DNA of 37,072 nucleotides. It comes from WS-7 sp036505295. GTDB lineage: Bacteria; Eisenbacteria; RBG-16-71-46; SZUA-252. The position numbers were made by a program, and so were the translations under genes. Positions within the stretch are counted from its first letter, which is position 1. Each line of letters opens with the position of its first letter. Location: contig DASXTQ010000035.1 of NCBI GenBank assembly GCA_036505295.1, forward strand, positions 1 through 37,072, given 5' to 3'. The notes below the pieces were generated by a model. The model had not been told where the DNA came from. It did no database searches and saw nothing but the letters and a program-made list of their open reading frames with translations. Shown one piece after another: positions 1 through 9,068 of the stretch.

Positions 1-3000
1 GAAGTCCACGGTCACGAGGCTGAACGACCCTCCGATGGGTTCGATGTTCCCGCACCACTGCGGCTTGCCCGAGCCCAACCGGATGCTGCGGTTCCCGCTC
101 GCGGTGAACGCACGGGCCTGGAACACTCCGACGATGTTGGCCGTCGTGGTGGCGAGGGAAGACGCCAACCCATCCGACGCGGTCACCGCAACGCCGTAGA
201 GCCCGATCGACGCATAGGTGTGGACCGGGGTGGCCCCGGTTCCCGTTGCGCCATCCCCGAACACCCATAGGTATGACAGCGGGTCGCCATCCGGGTCGGA
301 GGATCCGGTGCCGTCCAGGGTGAGCGGCGATCCCGCGAAGGCCGTATACGGTCCGCCCGCGTTGGCAGTCGGGGCCCTGTTGATATCGGTGACCGTGATC
401 TTGGTCGTCGCCGAGCCCGACAGCACGTTCGCCGCCGTGAAGGTCACCTGGTAGGGCGTGGGCCGCGAGTTCTGGTAGGTGGGCGTCCAACGGAACACGC
501 CGGTTGTATTGCCGGGTCCCGGCGTCAACGTGGCGTTGTGTCCGATCGGAAGCCCGGAGAAATCAGGGGTCAGACTCGAGATGGCCGGGCCGTCCGGGTC
601 GTTCGCGCTGATGCTGAACGTGATCTCGGAGCCCTCCGGCCCCGAGGCTGTCTTCGGCGCTGTCACGACAGGGGGATGGTCCGGCCGCGGGGCGCAACCG
701 TTCAGGAGGACCGTGACGCTGCCGTCGAGGTAGTTCGCGACCACCAGATCGTTCCGAAGGTCGTCGTCAAAGTCACCCCAGGCTATCCCGTAAGGGCCCC
801 GCTGCGTCGGCACGTCCGCGTGCGGACCGAACGCCCCCGAACCGTCTCCCAGAAGGATCGAGACGTCGTCGGACCCCAGATTTGGGATTGCGAGATCGAG
901 GTGGTGATCGCCGTTGAGGTCCAGGATAGCGATCTGACGGGGTCCGAAGTGGGTCGTGAAATTTCGCCTCGGGTTCAGCGTGCCGTTACCAACTCCGAGA
1001 AACACGGAGACATAGTTCGAGCTGGCGCTCGTCACGGCTAGGTCAGCCTTGCCATCCTCGTTCAGGTCCGCGGCGGTAACTGCCAAAGGGTCGAAGCCTA
1101 CGGAATAGTCCGTTCTCGATCCGTACGCTCCCGAACCATTGTTGAGATAGACCGAGATGTCGTAGGAGCTCGGGTTGACCGTGACCAGATCGGGCGCTCC
1201 GTCGCCGTTCAAATCGGGCGCCGCGAGATGCCACGGCGACTTCGCCGAAATCGTGGTCGCGGTGAGGAAGGTTCCGTTTCCCACGCCACGGAGGAGCGAG
1301 ACGCTGCTCGATCCTCGATTCGCGGTCATGAGATCCATCTTGCCGTCGCGATTCACGTCCGCCGCGACGATGGATCGCGGTGAGAAACCTACCGTGAAAT
1401 CATGCTTCGGACCGAATGCTCCCGTTCCATCTCCGAGGTAGACAGAGACGTTGTTCGAACTGAAGTTCGCGGCCGCGATGTCCGGAATTCCGTCCTGGTT
1501 GAAATCCGCGATGGCGCCCGAGGCGGGAGTGCTCCCCGGCTCCAGATCGGTGGGCGGTCCAAACGTGCCATCCCCTACGCCCAGCACCACGATGAGCCGA
1601 CCGGCCTCCGCCATCTCGACGACCAAGTCGAGCTTGGCATCCCCGTTCAGGTCCGCGGTCTCGACCTCGATAGTGCTATATCCGAAGCTGGTCGTGAGGG
1701 GTGTGAACGCCTCCGCCCCGCAGGGAGGCGGGAAGTTCCCGGCGAGGGCGGTTATCGTGAACGACTTCGTGTCGGACAGCTGGTAGTCCGACGCCTGGAT
1801 TGTGACGGTGGCCACCCCCGCGTCGAACGCCCCCGGGGCAGCTTGAATGGTCCCGGTCGCCTGTCCGTAGCCGTATCCAAAGACGGTCACGTACGCCGGT
1901 CCCGACACCTTCGAAAAGCTGATGAAGTCTCCGTTGGGGTCGGTCGCTGTGACCATCTGCTCCGCCAAGTCGCCTAGGGTGACCGTCATGTCGGCCGGCT
2001 GGCTTAGGACCGGCGGGGCGTTCACAGGGTTGACGATGATGCCGAAGAAGCTCTGCGCGCTGAGCGCTCCGTCGCTGACGGCGACCGCGGCGTTGTAGCT
2101 GCCCACCTGCGAGGGCCCAGGGGCCAGGTGGATGTTCCCGTATGCGAAGCCCTCCCCCGAACTCGGCGTCGTGACGGTCATGAAGTTCGGGCCGAATGCT
2201 TTCGAAAAGACGACCGAATCCCCTTCCGCGTCGAAGGAGTACAGCGATTGGTCGAACGTTGCCCCCGCGGTCACGAAGAGCGTAGGGATGAATTCGATCG
2301 ACGGGGGCGTGTTGACCCGGATTGTGATCGAAAAGGATTTCTGATCCGTCAGCTGCCCGTCGCTCGCACTCACCGTGCCGGTGCTCGCGCCAGAGTCCGA
2401 CGCCGTCGTGGACAGACGAACGAGGCCTTGCGTTGCTCCGAGCGTCTGGACCGACATGAACGCAGGACCCGATACCTTGGAAAAGGACAGCGGATCCCCG
2501 TCAGGATCGCTCGCCGAAACCACCTGGTCGATGGTCTGGCCCGCCCGCCCGCTCATCGGAGACGGTTGCGTCATGACCGGCGGTCGGTCGGGGCCCGTCA
2601 CGGTGATCTCCAGCGTCGCCGCCGTAAGGAAGGTCCCGTCGCCCGCCAGGATCCCGCCGTTTACGACGCCCTGGTCAGCGAGCGAGGGGGCGAGGTGCAC
2701 ATTCCCTGTCGCGGAGCCGGTGCCAGGATCGGTGGTGGTTACGGTCATGAACGCAGGGCCGAACGACTTCGAAAACGTGATCGGGTCCCCGTCCCCGTCC
2801 GTCGCGTGGAGGACCTGGTCCGCGGTCGTACCGCCTGGGAGGGTCATCGGCGCGGGCTGGACCACGACCGGAGCGACACCGCTCATGGCCTCGGCACGCT
2901 CGGAGGGGGCCTGCGCGAGCGTGCCGTCCTGCGTGCGATCCGCGGCCGACGAAGCTGCGTCAGAATTCGTGGCCCCGGCGACGAGGAGGAGAGAAAGAAT

Positions 3001-3030
3001 TGCGAGAACGACCGGAATTCGAGCGCACAT
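1..3030 (-). CDS. Secreted cadherin-like/FG-GAP/PKD repeat protein (C-terminus outside window)
   Basis: The frame is open from the ATG at 3030 to the left edge, 1010 codons without a stop, so the C-terminus is missing. Residues 1-21 (MCARIPVVLAILSLLLVAGA) are a signal peptide. About residues 53-440 hold four ~97-residue cadherin-like/He_PIG repeats, each with an SxDxDGD-type acidic turn followed by a conserved FSKxxGPxFMTV strand. About residues 445-765 hold seven FG-GAP/VCBS repeats with calcium-loop motifs (DLNGDAKLDL, DFNQDGIPDI, DVNRDGKMDL, DLNGDGAPDL, DLNEDGKADL, DLNGDHHLDL, DFDDDLRNDL), the number of a seven-bladed integrin-like propeller. An Ig-like segment follows, then a PKD domain (NRAPTANAGGPYTAFAG, then GDGATGTGATPVHTY). 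A G-rich GGGGGGC stretch lies 8-14 bases before the ATG. Likely exported or surface-attached; the anchor is not visible. Ligand unknown. It is divergent from a TMTC-like glycosyltransferase, which may modify it (inference). Confidence 0.88.
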   Translation of the reverse strand, partial: MCARIPVVLAILSLLLVAGATNSDAASSAADRTQDGTLAQAPSERAEAMSGVAPVVVQPAPMTLPGGTTADQVLHATDGDGDPITFSKSFGPAFMTVTTTDPGTGSATGNVHLAPSLADQGVVNGGILAGDGTFLTAATLEITVTGPDRPPVMTQPSPMSGRAGQTIDQVVSASDPDGDPLSFSKVSGPAFMSVQTLGATQGLVRLSTTASDSGASTGTVSASDGQLTDQKSFSITIRVNTPPSIEFIPTLFVTAGATFDQSLYSFDAEGDSVVFSKAFGPNFMTVTTPSSGEGFAYGNIHLAPGPSQVGSYNAAVAVSDGALSAQSFFGIIVNPVNAPPVLSQPADMTVTLGDLAEQMVTATDPNGDFISFSKVSGPAYVTVFGYGYGQATGTIQAAPGAFDAGVATVTIQASDYQLSDTKSFTITALAGNFPPPCGAEAFTPLTTSFGYSTIEVETADLNGDAKLDLVVEMAEAGRLIVVLGVGDGTFGPPTDLEPGSTPASGAIADFNQDGIPDIAAANFSSNNVSVYLGDGTGAFGPKHDFTVGFSPRSIVAADVNRDGKMDLMTANRGSSSVSLLRGVGNGTFLTATTISAKSPWHLAAPDLNGDGAPDLVTVNPSSYDISVYLNNGSGAYGSRTDYSVGFDPLAVTAADLNEDGKADLAVTSASSNYVSVFLGVGNGTLNPRRNFTTHFGPRQIAILDLNGDHHLDLAIPNLGSDDVSILLGDGSGAFGPHADVPTQRGPYGIAWGDFDDDLRNDLVVANYLDGSVTVLLNGCAPRPDHPPVVTAPKTASGPEGSEITFSISANDPDGPAISSLTPDFSGLPIGHNATLTPGPGNTTGVFRWTPTYQNSRPTPYQVTFTAANVLSGSATTKITVTDINRAPTANAGGPYTAFAGSPLTLDGTGSSDPDGDPLSYLWVFGDGATGTGATPVHTYASIGLYGVAVTASDGLASSLATTTANIVGVFQARAFTASGNRSIRLGSGKPQWCGNIEPIGGSFSLVTVDF

Positions 3031-3377
3031 TGGAAAGCCCCCCGTGAAATGTGCTTCGTTTCCTGAGAAAGGGTCGAGCCGGAGGGATGGCCACCGGCGA
3101 TCCTTCCCGAGCGAGACAACGAGGAAACCGAGGAATATGGAACGATTGCGAATCGGTGCGCGATGGGCCGCAGAACAGCGCAAGACTCCGCCCCTGGCGC
3201 GGCACTGTCAAGGGGAAATGGAGGTGGGCCAAGCCGCGGTCATTTCAGAAACCGCTGCCGGGGGTAAGGTAAGATGATCCCGAAGAAAGGGCCATGACAG
3301 TTTCCATGGAAGGCGGACGTGTGGCGGATTCTCGACCCATCATGCAACATCCTTGAGCTTCAGTCGGGGCGCGCACC
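3031..3377. other. Gene-free divergent intergenic region
   Basis: 347 bases between two divergent genes. I see no convincing coding frame, tRNA, hairpin terminator or repeat. It must hold the promoters for both neighbours. The best -10-like hexamer for the plus-strand gene is TAAGAT at 3270-3275, but it has no recognisable -35 at the right distance, so I do not call a promoter. Confidence 0.5.
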
Positions 3378-5324
3378 ATGAAGAGGGGCCCAGCCAAGAC
3401 CTCCCTAAAGAAGCACGGCATCCCGCCACAACGGCCGCGCCGCGCGCGGCTCATATGGCTCGCGGCCATCCTGTTCCTGACATTCGTCGCATACATTCCC
3501 AGTTTGGACAACGAATTCACCAACTGGGACGACAACACCTATGTGACGGATAACCCGCTCGTCTCGAATCCAAACGCGCGCGCCGTGCTGATCACCCCTG
3601 TCTCGGGAAACTACCATCCGCTGACCATTTGGTCCCTGGCGCTGAACTACCGCCTCTCCGGACTGAATCCCGCTTCCTATCACTGGCTGAACCTGCTGCT
3701 CCACTTGGCCAATACGTGCCTCGTGTTTGTGCTCATGGGGCGGCTCTCCAAGGGCAGGCTCTGGGCCCCGGTCGTCACGAGCCTCTTCTTCGGCATCCAT
3801 CCGATGCACGTGGAGTCCGTTGCTTGGGTCGCCGAGCGCAAGGACGTACTCTATGCCTTCTTCTACCTGCTTGGCCTCATCACGTATCTTCGCTATCTCG
3901 ATCGGCGCCAGCCTGCATGGCTGCTCGCCACCCTGTTGGCGTATGTTCTATCCGCCTTGTCGAAGCCAGCTGCGGTCGTGTTCCCGCTGACCCTCCTCGC
4001 CGTCGACTTTTATCAAAGGCGTGCGTACGGTGTGCGGCTTCTTCTGGAAAAGATCCCCTTCTTCGTCTTCTCTGTCGTGATCGGAATTCTGACCCTGCAT
4101 GCTCAGCGTGTCAGCGGTGCCATCGATCCGCATCAATGGGGTCCGTTCCAGAAGGCGTTGCTTGCCTCCTACGGCCTCTCGACGTACCTGGTGAAGCTCA
4201 TCGCACCTGTTCATCTCTCCGCGATCCATCCCTATCCCCCCAACGTGGAGGGGACGGGTCTGGGCACGGAGTTTTACCTCGCCTTCGTGATTGTCGCGAT
4301 TCTTCTCCCTACGGCCATCTATCTGAATCGTCGCAACCGAACGATCCTGTTTGGCCTGGCGTTCTTTTGCATAAACATCATGCTCGTGCTTCAGGTCTTC
4401 ACATTGGGACGGGCCGTAACGGCCGAGCGCTACACCTACTTGCCTTATATCGGCCTATTCCTCGCGCTCGCATGGTGGATTGACGAGCGCCCGGCACCAA
4501 GGTCAACCGGCGCCGTCCTGAAGGCATTGGTGGCGGCGGTCCTGCTCCTATTGGTTCCCGTATCGCTGTTCCAGACATGGAAGCGCTGCGACGTCTGGCA
4601 GAATTCCGGGGTCCTTTGGAGCGACACGATCCAGGAGTATCCGCGTCGGATCGTCGACGCCTACGTCAACCGTGGGCACTACTATATGTATGGGAAGGAA
4701 AAGCGATTCGACGCCGCGCTGGCGGATTTCGATCAAGCCATCGCGCTCAACCCGAGGGTTGCCAAAGTTTGGTTCAACAAGGCTGTCCTTCTGGCCACTA
4801 TGGACCGGATCGACTCCGCTCTGGTCTGCTACGATCGCGCGGTGGAGATCAAGCACGACTACTCCACCGCGCTGAACAACAGGGGCGCATTGAAGCTACA
4901 GAAAGGAGATCTGGCGGGAGCGGCCGCCGACTACTCGCAGTCGATCGCGGCGGCTCCCGGATATCGGGATGCCTACGCGAATCGGGCGATGGTCTACAGC
5001 ATGATGCAGCAATACGAAAAGTCCGTAGCCGACAGCCGCCGTGCCATTGAGCTGAATCCGAAGAGCCCGGACAATTACCTTCAGTACGGGTCAATGGGCG
5101 AGGCCCTGCAGCAAATGAAGCGCGATCGAGAGGCGATCGTGGCCTTCGATGAGGCAATTGGACGCGCCCCGAAAGGAGAGCCGCGCTTAGGGGAATACTA
5201 TCTCAGCCGCAGCCACGCGTGGTGGACCCTGGGCGTCCGAAGTAGCGCGCTGAACGACGCGTTGCAGTCACAGCGCCTGGGCTCCAATGTCGACCCGTCA
5301 TACATGAAGCAGATAGGCGGCTAG
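3378..5324 (+). CDS. TMTC-like membrane glycosyltransferase with C-terminal TPRs
   Basis: 648 residues. The first ~415 residues are a multi-pass GT-C fold: an N-terminal membrane segment (IWLAAILFLTFVAYIPSL), then the first luminal loop with the acidic motif FTNWDDNTY near residue 50, then NYHPLTIWSLALNY and HPMHVESVAWVAERKDV, which are signatures of the TMTC/DUF1736 family. From about residue 425 to the end there are five or six TPRs (for example AYVNRGHYYMYGKEKRFDAA, ALNNRGALKLQKGDLAGAAA, AYANRAMVYSMMQQYEKSVA). Eukaryotic TMTC proteins use dolichyl-phosphate mannose to O-mannosylate cadherins; bacterial members are mostly uncharacterised. Here it would act at the outer face of the cytoplasmic membrane on an exported protein. 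The ATG at 3378 has no strong ribosome site. It converges on the next glycosyltransferase with 71 bases between. Donor and acceptor are inferred. Confidence 0.85.
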   Translation: MKRGPAKTSLKKHGIPPQRPRRARLIWLAAILFLTFVAYIPSLDNEFTNWDDNTYVTDNPLVSNPNARAVLITPVSGNYHPLTIWSLALNYRLSGLNPASYHWLNLLLHLANTCLVFVLMGRLSKGRLWAPVVTSLFFGIHPMHVESVAWVAERKDVLYAFFYLLGLITYLRYLDRRQPAWLLATLLAYVLSALSKPAAVVFPLTLLAVDFYQRRAYGVRLLLEKIPFFVFSVVIGILTLHAQRVSGAIDPHQWGPFQKALLASYGLSTYLVKLIAPVHLSAIHPYPPNVEGTGLGTEFYLAFVIVAILLPTAIYLNRRNRTILFGLAFFCINIMLVLQVFTLGRAVTAERYTYLPYIGLFLALAWWIDERPAPRSTGAVLKALVAAVLLLLVPVSLFQTWKRCDVWQNSGVLWSDTIQEYPRRIVDAYVNRGHYYMYGKEKRFDAALADFDQAIALNPRVAKVWFNKAVLLATMDRIDSALVCYDRAVEIKHDYSTALNNRGALKLQKGDLAGAAADYSQSIAAAPGYRDAYANRAMVYSMMQQYEKSVADSRRAIELNPKSPDNYLQYGSMGEALQQMKRDREAIVAFDEAIGRAPKGEPRLGEYYLSRSHAWWTLGVRSSALNDALQSQRLGSNVDPSYMKQIGG

Positions 5325-5395
5325 GATGCTCTACGGAAGAATCTGAATCCACCTGAACTACGGGGCATGCGCGAACAGTGGCAGAGTGCCGCGCC

Positions 5396-7126
5396 TCACT
5401 TCCTCTGGGGCGTGATCAGAAAGACGTGGTACTGCTCGGGAGGCACTCTCCCCACCGCGAAGGGGAGCGGGCCGATGCCGTCGAAGTAAAAGCCGGCGCC
5501 AAGATCCGACCGCATCGTGGCGATCCACCTGCTGGACGGAACTTCGATGGTCTCCACAAGTACCGACGAGTCTTCATTCGGCCGGTACACGTTCGTGTTG
5601 TTTCCGGGAACGATCAAAATGTCCCCTATATCCAGGTAGGCGGCGGACACATCGACCGGCTTGGCACCCAGAGCTTCCATGTAGTACTGGAAACCCCAGT
5701 GGCCTTCGAATCGCAGGGTGTGTGTCTTGCCTGTATATTTTTCATGAATTCTCCTTGCCGCTACTCGAGCGCTGTTCGCGTATGCCAAATCCGCCCAGGC
5801 GACCCCGACGGCCAGCACTGCCGAGAGCACGCCGACCGCCGCCGTCCGGCGCATGTTCAGCGCCTCGTTTCTTCGCCCTGCCTCCACCCGTCGGGCGATC
5901 AGGATGGCGGCGGCGGGAACCATCGGCAGGACCGACCGACCGCTCGTCGTCCAGTTCACCCCGGCGGCGAACGCGAACGTACCGAGAACCCATAGGCCGA
6001 GCAGCCACGATTCCGGGTCCCGCCGCCCCACGAGGTTCTGCACGCCGAGCACGAGCACGCCGAGCCCGCCTGTCGTGAACACCCCGAGCAGCGCGGCGGC
6101 CATCCAGACATTTTCCCCTCCCACCCGCATGGCCCTACCGCCGATGGTGTGGGTGGCGACCACCGTCACCAACACGGTACCCGCGATCGCCGCACCCACG
6201 AGCCATGTCCACCGCGGCCATGTCCAGAGCGTGAAAACCCATACGGCTCCGAGGCATCCACCGGTGAAGGCCAGACCTATCAGGAGCTTCGCAATCGACC
6301 ACTTCCCCCATTGGGACGGCAGATTGGTGGCGTAGGACGCCGCGTCAAGAAGCAACCCTCGCCCGTACAACTCGTGCGTCGCCCATTGATAGGCGGCTAG
6401 AACACAGATCGGCACGAGCAAATAGGCCAAGGCCCATGTCGGCCGGCGCTTCTTGAATAGCGAGTAGAGGAAAAGCAGCGGGATCAAGGCCATCCCGTAG
6501 TATTTCGCCAGCGCGCTCAATGCGATCAAGACTCCCGAAGCGAGCAATCGCCACGCGGAGTTTTTCATCATCCCCGTGATCCAGAGATAGACCGCGGACA
6601 CCCAGAAGGCGAGCATCAGCATGTCCGACATCACATTGGTGCTCGATACTAGAAATACGGGAGTGAGGAGCGTGCAGAAACCCGCGAGGAGCGGCCGCCG
6701 GCACAGTCGTTCCGCAAGAAGGTAGGTCCCGATGATGACGACGACGGCCGGAATGAGAAACGCGAGATGCAGGGCACGCTCCCCCCAACCGAACACCCGG
6801 GCGACACCGGCGATATAGTAGGAGGTCAGAGGCGGGTTCTTGTTGACGTCGGACATTCGCATCGGAGACCCGTACCAGTTCACCTCAAGCCCATACGGGT
6901 CGAGCGGCTTGCTCTGGATCTGCTTCGCGGCCCAGAGGTACATCGGATCGTCGATGTGAAACGCCTTTCCCGTGAAGGGAAGAAGCGTGAGAAAGGTAAG
7001 GGTTCCGAGCAGGAGCAACCCGCGGCGGCCGACGAGGAGGGCTTCGGGGGCCGGTCCGCCGGAAGATGGAGGCTTGCCCGGCATCGCGCGCGACCGCTCG
7101 ACGCGTCGTTGTTTCGCGCTAGCCAC
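5396..7126 (-). CDS. GT39/ArnT-like membrane glycosyltransferase
   Basis: 576 residues. The basic N-terminus (~35 residues) is followed by a membrane segment (RRGLLLLGTLTFLTLLPF) and the first periplasmic loop with the paired acidic motif FHIDDPMYLW, typical of GT-C enzymes that use polyprenyl-phosphate sugars (PMT/ArnT family). About ten further hydrophobic segments lie in residues 85-430. The last ~140 residues are soluble, presumably periplasmic. The listed start is GTG at 7126; the ATG at 7084 (MPGKPPSSGG) is an alternative, and neither has a clear Shine-Dalgarno. The loop sequence SDVNKNPPLTSYYIAG is typical of family 39 members. It sits among other sugar-transfer genes, which suggests it adds one sugar to a lipid- or protein-linked glycan. 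The exact sugar cannot be read from sequence. Confidence 0.8.
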   Translation of the reverse strand: MASAKQRRVERSRAMPGKPPSSGGPAPEALLVGRRGLLLLGTLTFLTLLPFTGKAFHIDDPMYLWAAKQIQSKPLDPYGLEVNWYGSPMRMSDVNKNPPLTSYYIAGVARVFGWGERALHLAFLIPAVVVIIGTYLLAERLCRRPLLAGFCTLLTPVFLVSSTNVMSDMLMLAFWVSAVYLWITGMMKNSAWRLLASGVLIALSALAKYYGMALIPLLFLYSLFKKRRPTWALAYLLVPICVLAAYQWATHELYGRGLLLDAASYATNLPSQWGKWSIAKLLIGLAFTGGCLGAVWVFTLWTWPRWTWLVGAAIAGTVLVTVVATHTIGGRAMRVGGENVWMAAALLGVFTTGGLGVLVLGVQNLVGRRDPESWLLGLWVLGTFAFAAGVNWTTSGRSVLPMVPAAAILIARRVEAGRRNEALNMRRTAAVGVLSAVLAVGVAWADLAYANSARVAARRIHEKYTGKTHTLRFEGHWGFQYYMEALGAKPVDVSAAYLDIGDILIVPGNNTNVYRPNEDSSVLVETIEVPSSRWIATMRSDLGAGFYFDGIGPLPFAVGRVPPEQYHVFLITPQRK

Positions 7127-7221
7127 GTGCGTCGGTGATGGCTCGGAGACCTGAGCCTTCCAAATATTCCGTCCGCGTTGCCATGCTTGCGGTAAGCCTC
7201 ACTGCCCGGTAGCGTCGTTGG

Positions 7222-7543
7222 ATGCTCAAGATCATCCTACACCTGCTCTGCTCGGCATTTCGATCCCGACAAAGCCTTGCCCTCGAGAATCTCGCTCTTC
7301 GTCACCAACTCTATGTGCTGCAACGCCCTCGCTCCAGGATCCGCCTGAAGAAACGCGACCGCGTCGTATGGGTCGTCCGTTCCCGCATCTGGAGGGACTG
7401 GCGCAGTCCGCTCACAATCGTTCAGCCGGACACGGTCGTCCGCTGGCATCTTCCACCTCCAATAGAGACGGAGCCCCTGGTTCATGCCCCGCGAAAGGAG
7501 ACCACCGTCCCAGACTTGGCGGACGTTCCTGAAGAACCACCAC
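7222..7543 (+). pseudogene. Degraded integrase-core transposase remnant with internal inversion and deletion
   Basis: The left part starts at the ATG at 7222 and matches the N-terminus of a common integrase-core (rve-type, IS3/IS481-like) transposase family: RSRQSLALENLALRHQLYVL, then KKRDRVVWVVRSRIW and VQPDTVVRWH, ending at 7449. In that family the next residues are QGxRLYWRWK. Here they are found on the opposite strand at 7450-7479 (reverse complement reads QGLRLYWRWK). The plus strand then resumes at 7484 with RRPPSQTWRTFLKNH, a segment that in intact members lies some 60-80 residues further on. The gene has therefore lost its middle, had a ~30-base piece inverted, and lost everything after NH, including the DDE catalytic core. 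No terminal inverted repeats or target duplication are evident. It separates the two glycosyltransferase groups. Confidence 0.8.
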
Positions 7544-7616
7544 TCGAAACCTCTCGCGCCTTCTCGCCCGAATAACCCTCCGCCTCCTTCCCTTCCTTCC
7601 GGGGCCGGGTCGGGCT

Positions 7617-7622
7617 TACACT
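7617..7622 (+). promoter_or_regulatory. -10-like box before the GT2 gene
   Basis: TACACT, ten bases before the ATG at 7633, lies between the transposase remnant and the three-gene glycosylation unit. No good -35 hexamer is visible in the C/G-rich stretch upstream, so this is a weak call. Confidence 0.3.
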
Positions 7623-7632
7623 TCGCAATTCC

Positions 7633-8409
7633 ATGATCCCAACAGCAAACGAGACGGGTTCCCGCGGGAAGCGAAAGGTCTATGTGGTTCTCCCGGTCTA
7701 CAACGAGGAGGGCCGGATCGAGAGCCTCCTGATCCACATCGACGAGGCGATGGAAGACGCCGCCATCCCGTACGAGGTCGTTCTTGTCGATGACGGCAGC
7801 CGCGACAGGACCCAGGAGATCGTGCGCGCCTGCGCGGCCCGGATGCCCATCCGCCTCATGAATCACGAAGTCAATCGGGGCCTGGGCGCGACGATTCGCG
7901 ACGGACTGGTCGCCGCGGTCGAACTGTCGGGAGACCGGGACATCATCGTGACCATGGACGCGGACGACACACACGCCCCAGGGCTGATTCTGAGAATGGT
8001 CCGCATGATCTCGGAAGGGCACGACGTCGTGATCGCCTCCCGATACCGTCAGGGATCCCGCACCGTCGGGGTCCCCTTTCTCAGACTCGTCCTGAGCCAC
8101 GCGTCGTCCTGGCTGTTCCGCATCGTCTTCCCGATCCGCGGGGTCCGGGACTTTACATGTGGCTACCGGGCCTATCGCGCCCGTGTGATCCGGGATTCGC
8201 TCGCGCGTTACGGCGAAAACTTTTTCGACCAGGATGGCTTCCAATGCATGGTCGACATCCTGCTCAAGTTGCGCCGGATGAATATTGTTTTCGGCGAGGT
8301 GCCGTTCATCCTTCGATACGACTGGAAGGAGGGCGGCAGCAAGATGAACGTTTGGAAGACGGTCCGGGACACGCTCCTCCTGGCCTGGAAACGACGGCTC
8401 GGAGCATGA
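7633..8409 (+). CDS. GT2 family glycosyltransferase, DPM1-like polyprenyl-phosphate mannosyltransferase
   Basis: 258 residues, the length of single-domain DPM1-type enzymes with no C-terminal membrane segments. The N-terminal nucleotide-sugar fold shows VYVVLPVYNEEGRIESLL, the acidic pair in VVLVDDGSRDRT (near residue 55), the NRGLGATIRDG helix, and the metal-binding TMDADDTHAP motif (near residue 112). The middle has ASRYRQGSRTVGVPFLR and the C-terminal half DFTCGYRAYRARVI, both typical of dolichyl/polyprenyl-phosphate mannose synthases. The enzyme would transfer a sugar from a nucleotide donor to a lipid phosphate on the cytoplasmic face, giving the donor that the neighbouring GT-C enzymes need. 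Its stop overlaps the next start as ATGA, so the genes are translationally coupled. Mannose is inferred from the family; glucose or GlcNAc cannot be excluded. Confidence 0.85.
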   Translation: MIPTANETGSRGKRKVYVVLPVYNEEGRIESLLIHIDEAMEDAAIPYEVVLVDDGSRDRTQEIVRACAARMPIRLMNHEVNRGLGATIRDGLVAAVELSGDRDIIVTMDADDTHAPGLILRMVRMISEGHDVVIASRYRQGSRTVGVPFLRLVLSHASSWLFRIVFPIRGVRDFTCGYRAYRARVIRDSLARYGENFFDQDGFQCMVDILLKLRRMNIVFGEVPFILRYDWKEGGSKMNVWKTVRDTLLLAWKRRLGA

Positions 8410-9068
8410 CCGTAGCCAGCGAAGGCAAGTTCGAGCGGGATTACTTCGAGAAGACCTATCGGAACTATTCGCGACAAAATCCGAGGCGAAAGCTGTGTTT
8501 TTATCGCGGGCTCGTGGAACGGGCCGCCCCACGCGATCGCGCCCCGCGCATCCTCGATATCGGCTGCGCCTTCGGGGCGTTCCTCTCGGAGCTGGATCCT
8601 CAGTGGAAGCGATTCGGGATCGACGTGAGCGAATTCGCGATCGAGCGCGCGGCTCAGGTGTTGCCCGACGCGACCTTCGCGCGAGCAGGTGCCACGGACA
8701 TTCCCTTCCCGGGCCCCTTCGACGTCATCACGGCCCTCGACGTCATCGAGCACGTTCCGTCCCTGGAGCAGGTGGCGTCGAGCATCAAAGCGAAGCTCTC
8801 CCCCGAGGGATGCTTTCTCTTCGTCGTCCCGGTCTATGACGGTGTAACGGGCCCCGCCGTGCATCTGCTGGACCGCGACGAGACGCACCTCCACAAGCGC
8901 TCGCGCGGATTCTGGCTACGCTGGGCGGAGGAGCACTTCGTTCCGGTGGAGTGGTTGGGCCTCCTCCGCTACCTCCTGCCCGGCGGGTACTACCTTCACG
9001 TTTCGACACGCGCCCTGCGTCGATTCACGCCGGCAATCGCAGTCGTGGCACGCAACCGACCGTCGTGA
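8406..9068 (+). CDS. Class I SAM-dependent methyltransferase
   Basis: 220 residues. I chose the ATG at 8406 because it overlaps the preceding stop as ATGA and because the protein then begins MTVASEGKFERDYFEKTYRN, a usual N-terminus for Methyltransf_11/23-type enzymes. Motif I is ILDIGCAFGAFLSEL (near residue 50). The acidic strand-2 end is FGIDVSEFAIERA, and the post-motif region has FDVITALDVIEHVPSLEQV. The fold is complete and there is no signal peptide, so it acts in the cytoplasm. Given its position between two glycosyltransferases, it probably methylates a sugar or a lipid-linked intermediate (inference). The substrate cannot be read from the sequence. Its stop is overlapped by the next gene's GTG start. 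Confidence 0.82.
   Translation: MTVASEGKFERDYFEKTYRNYSRQNPRRKLCFYRGLVERAAPRDRAPRILDIGCAFGAFLSELDPQWKRFGIDVSEFAIERAAQVLPDATFARAGATDIPFPGPFDVITALDVIEHVPSLEQVASSIKAKLSPEGCFLFVVPVYDGVTGPAVHLLDRDETHLHKRSRGFWLRWAEEHFVPVEWLGLLRYLLPGGYYLHVSTRALRRFTPAIAVVARNRPS

Noticed and set aside
7237..8532. Minus-strand frame of 431 codons containing QGLRLYWRWK
   Set aside because: Most of it is antisense to the GT2 gene. The transposase motif in it comes from the inverted piece, not from a real minus-strand gene.
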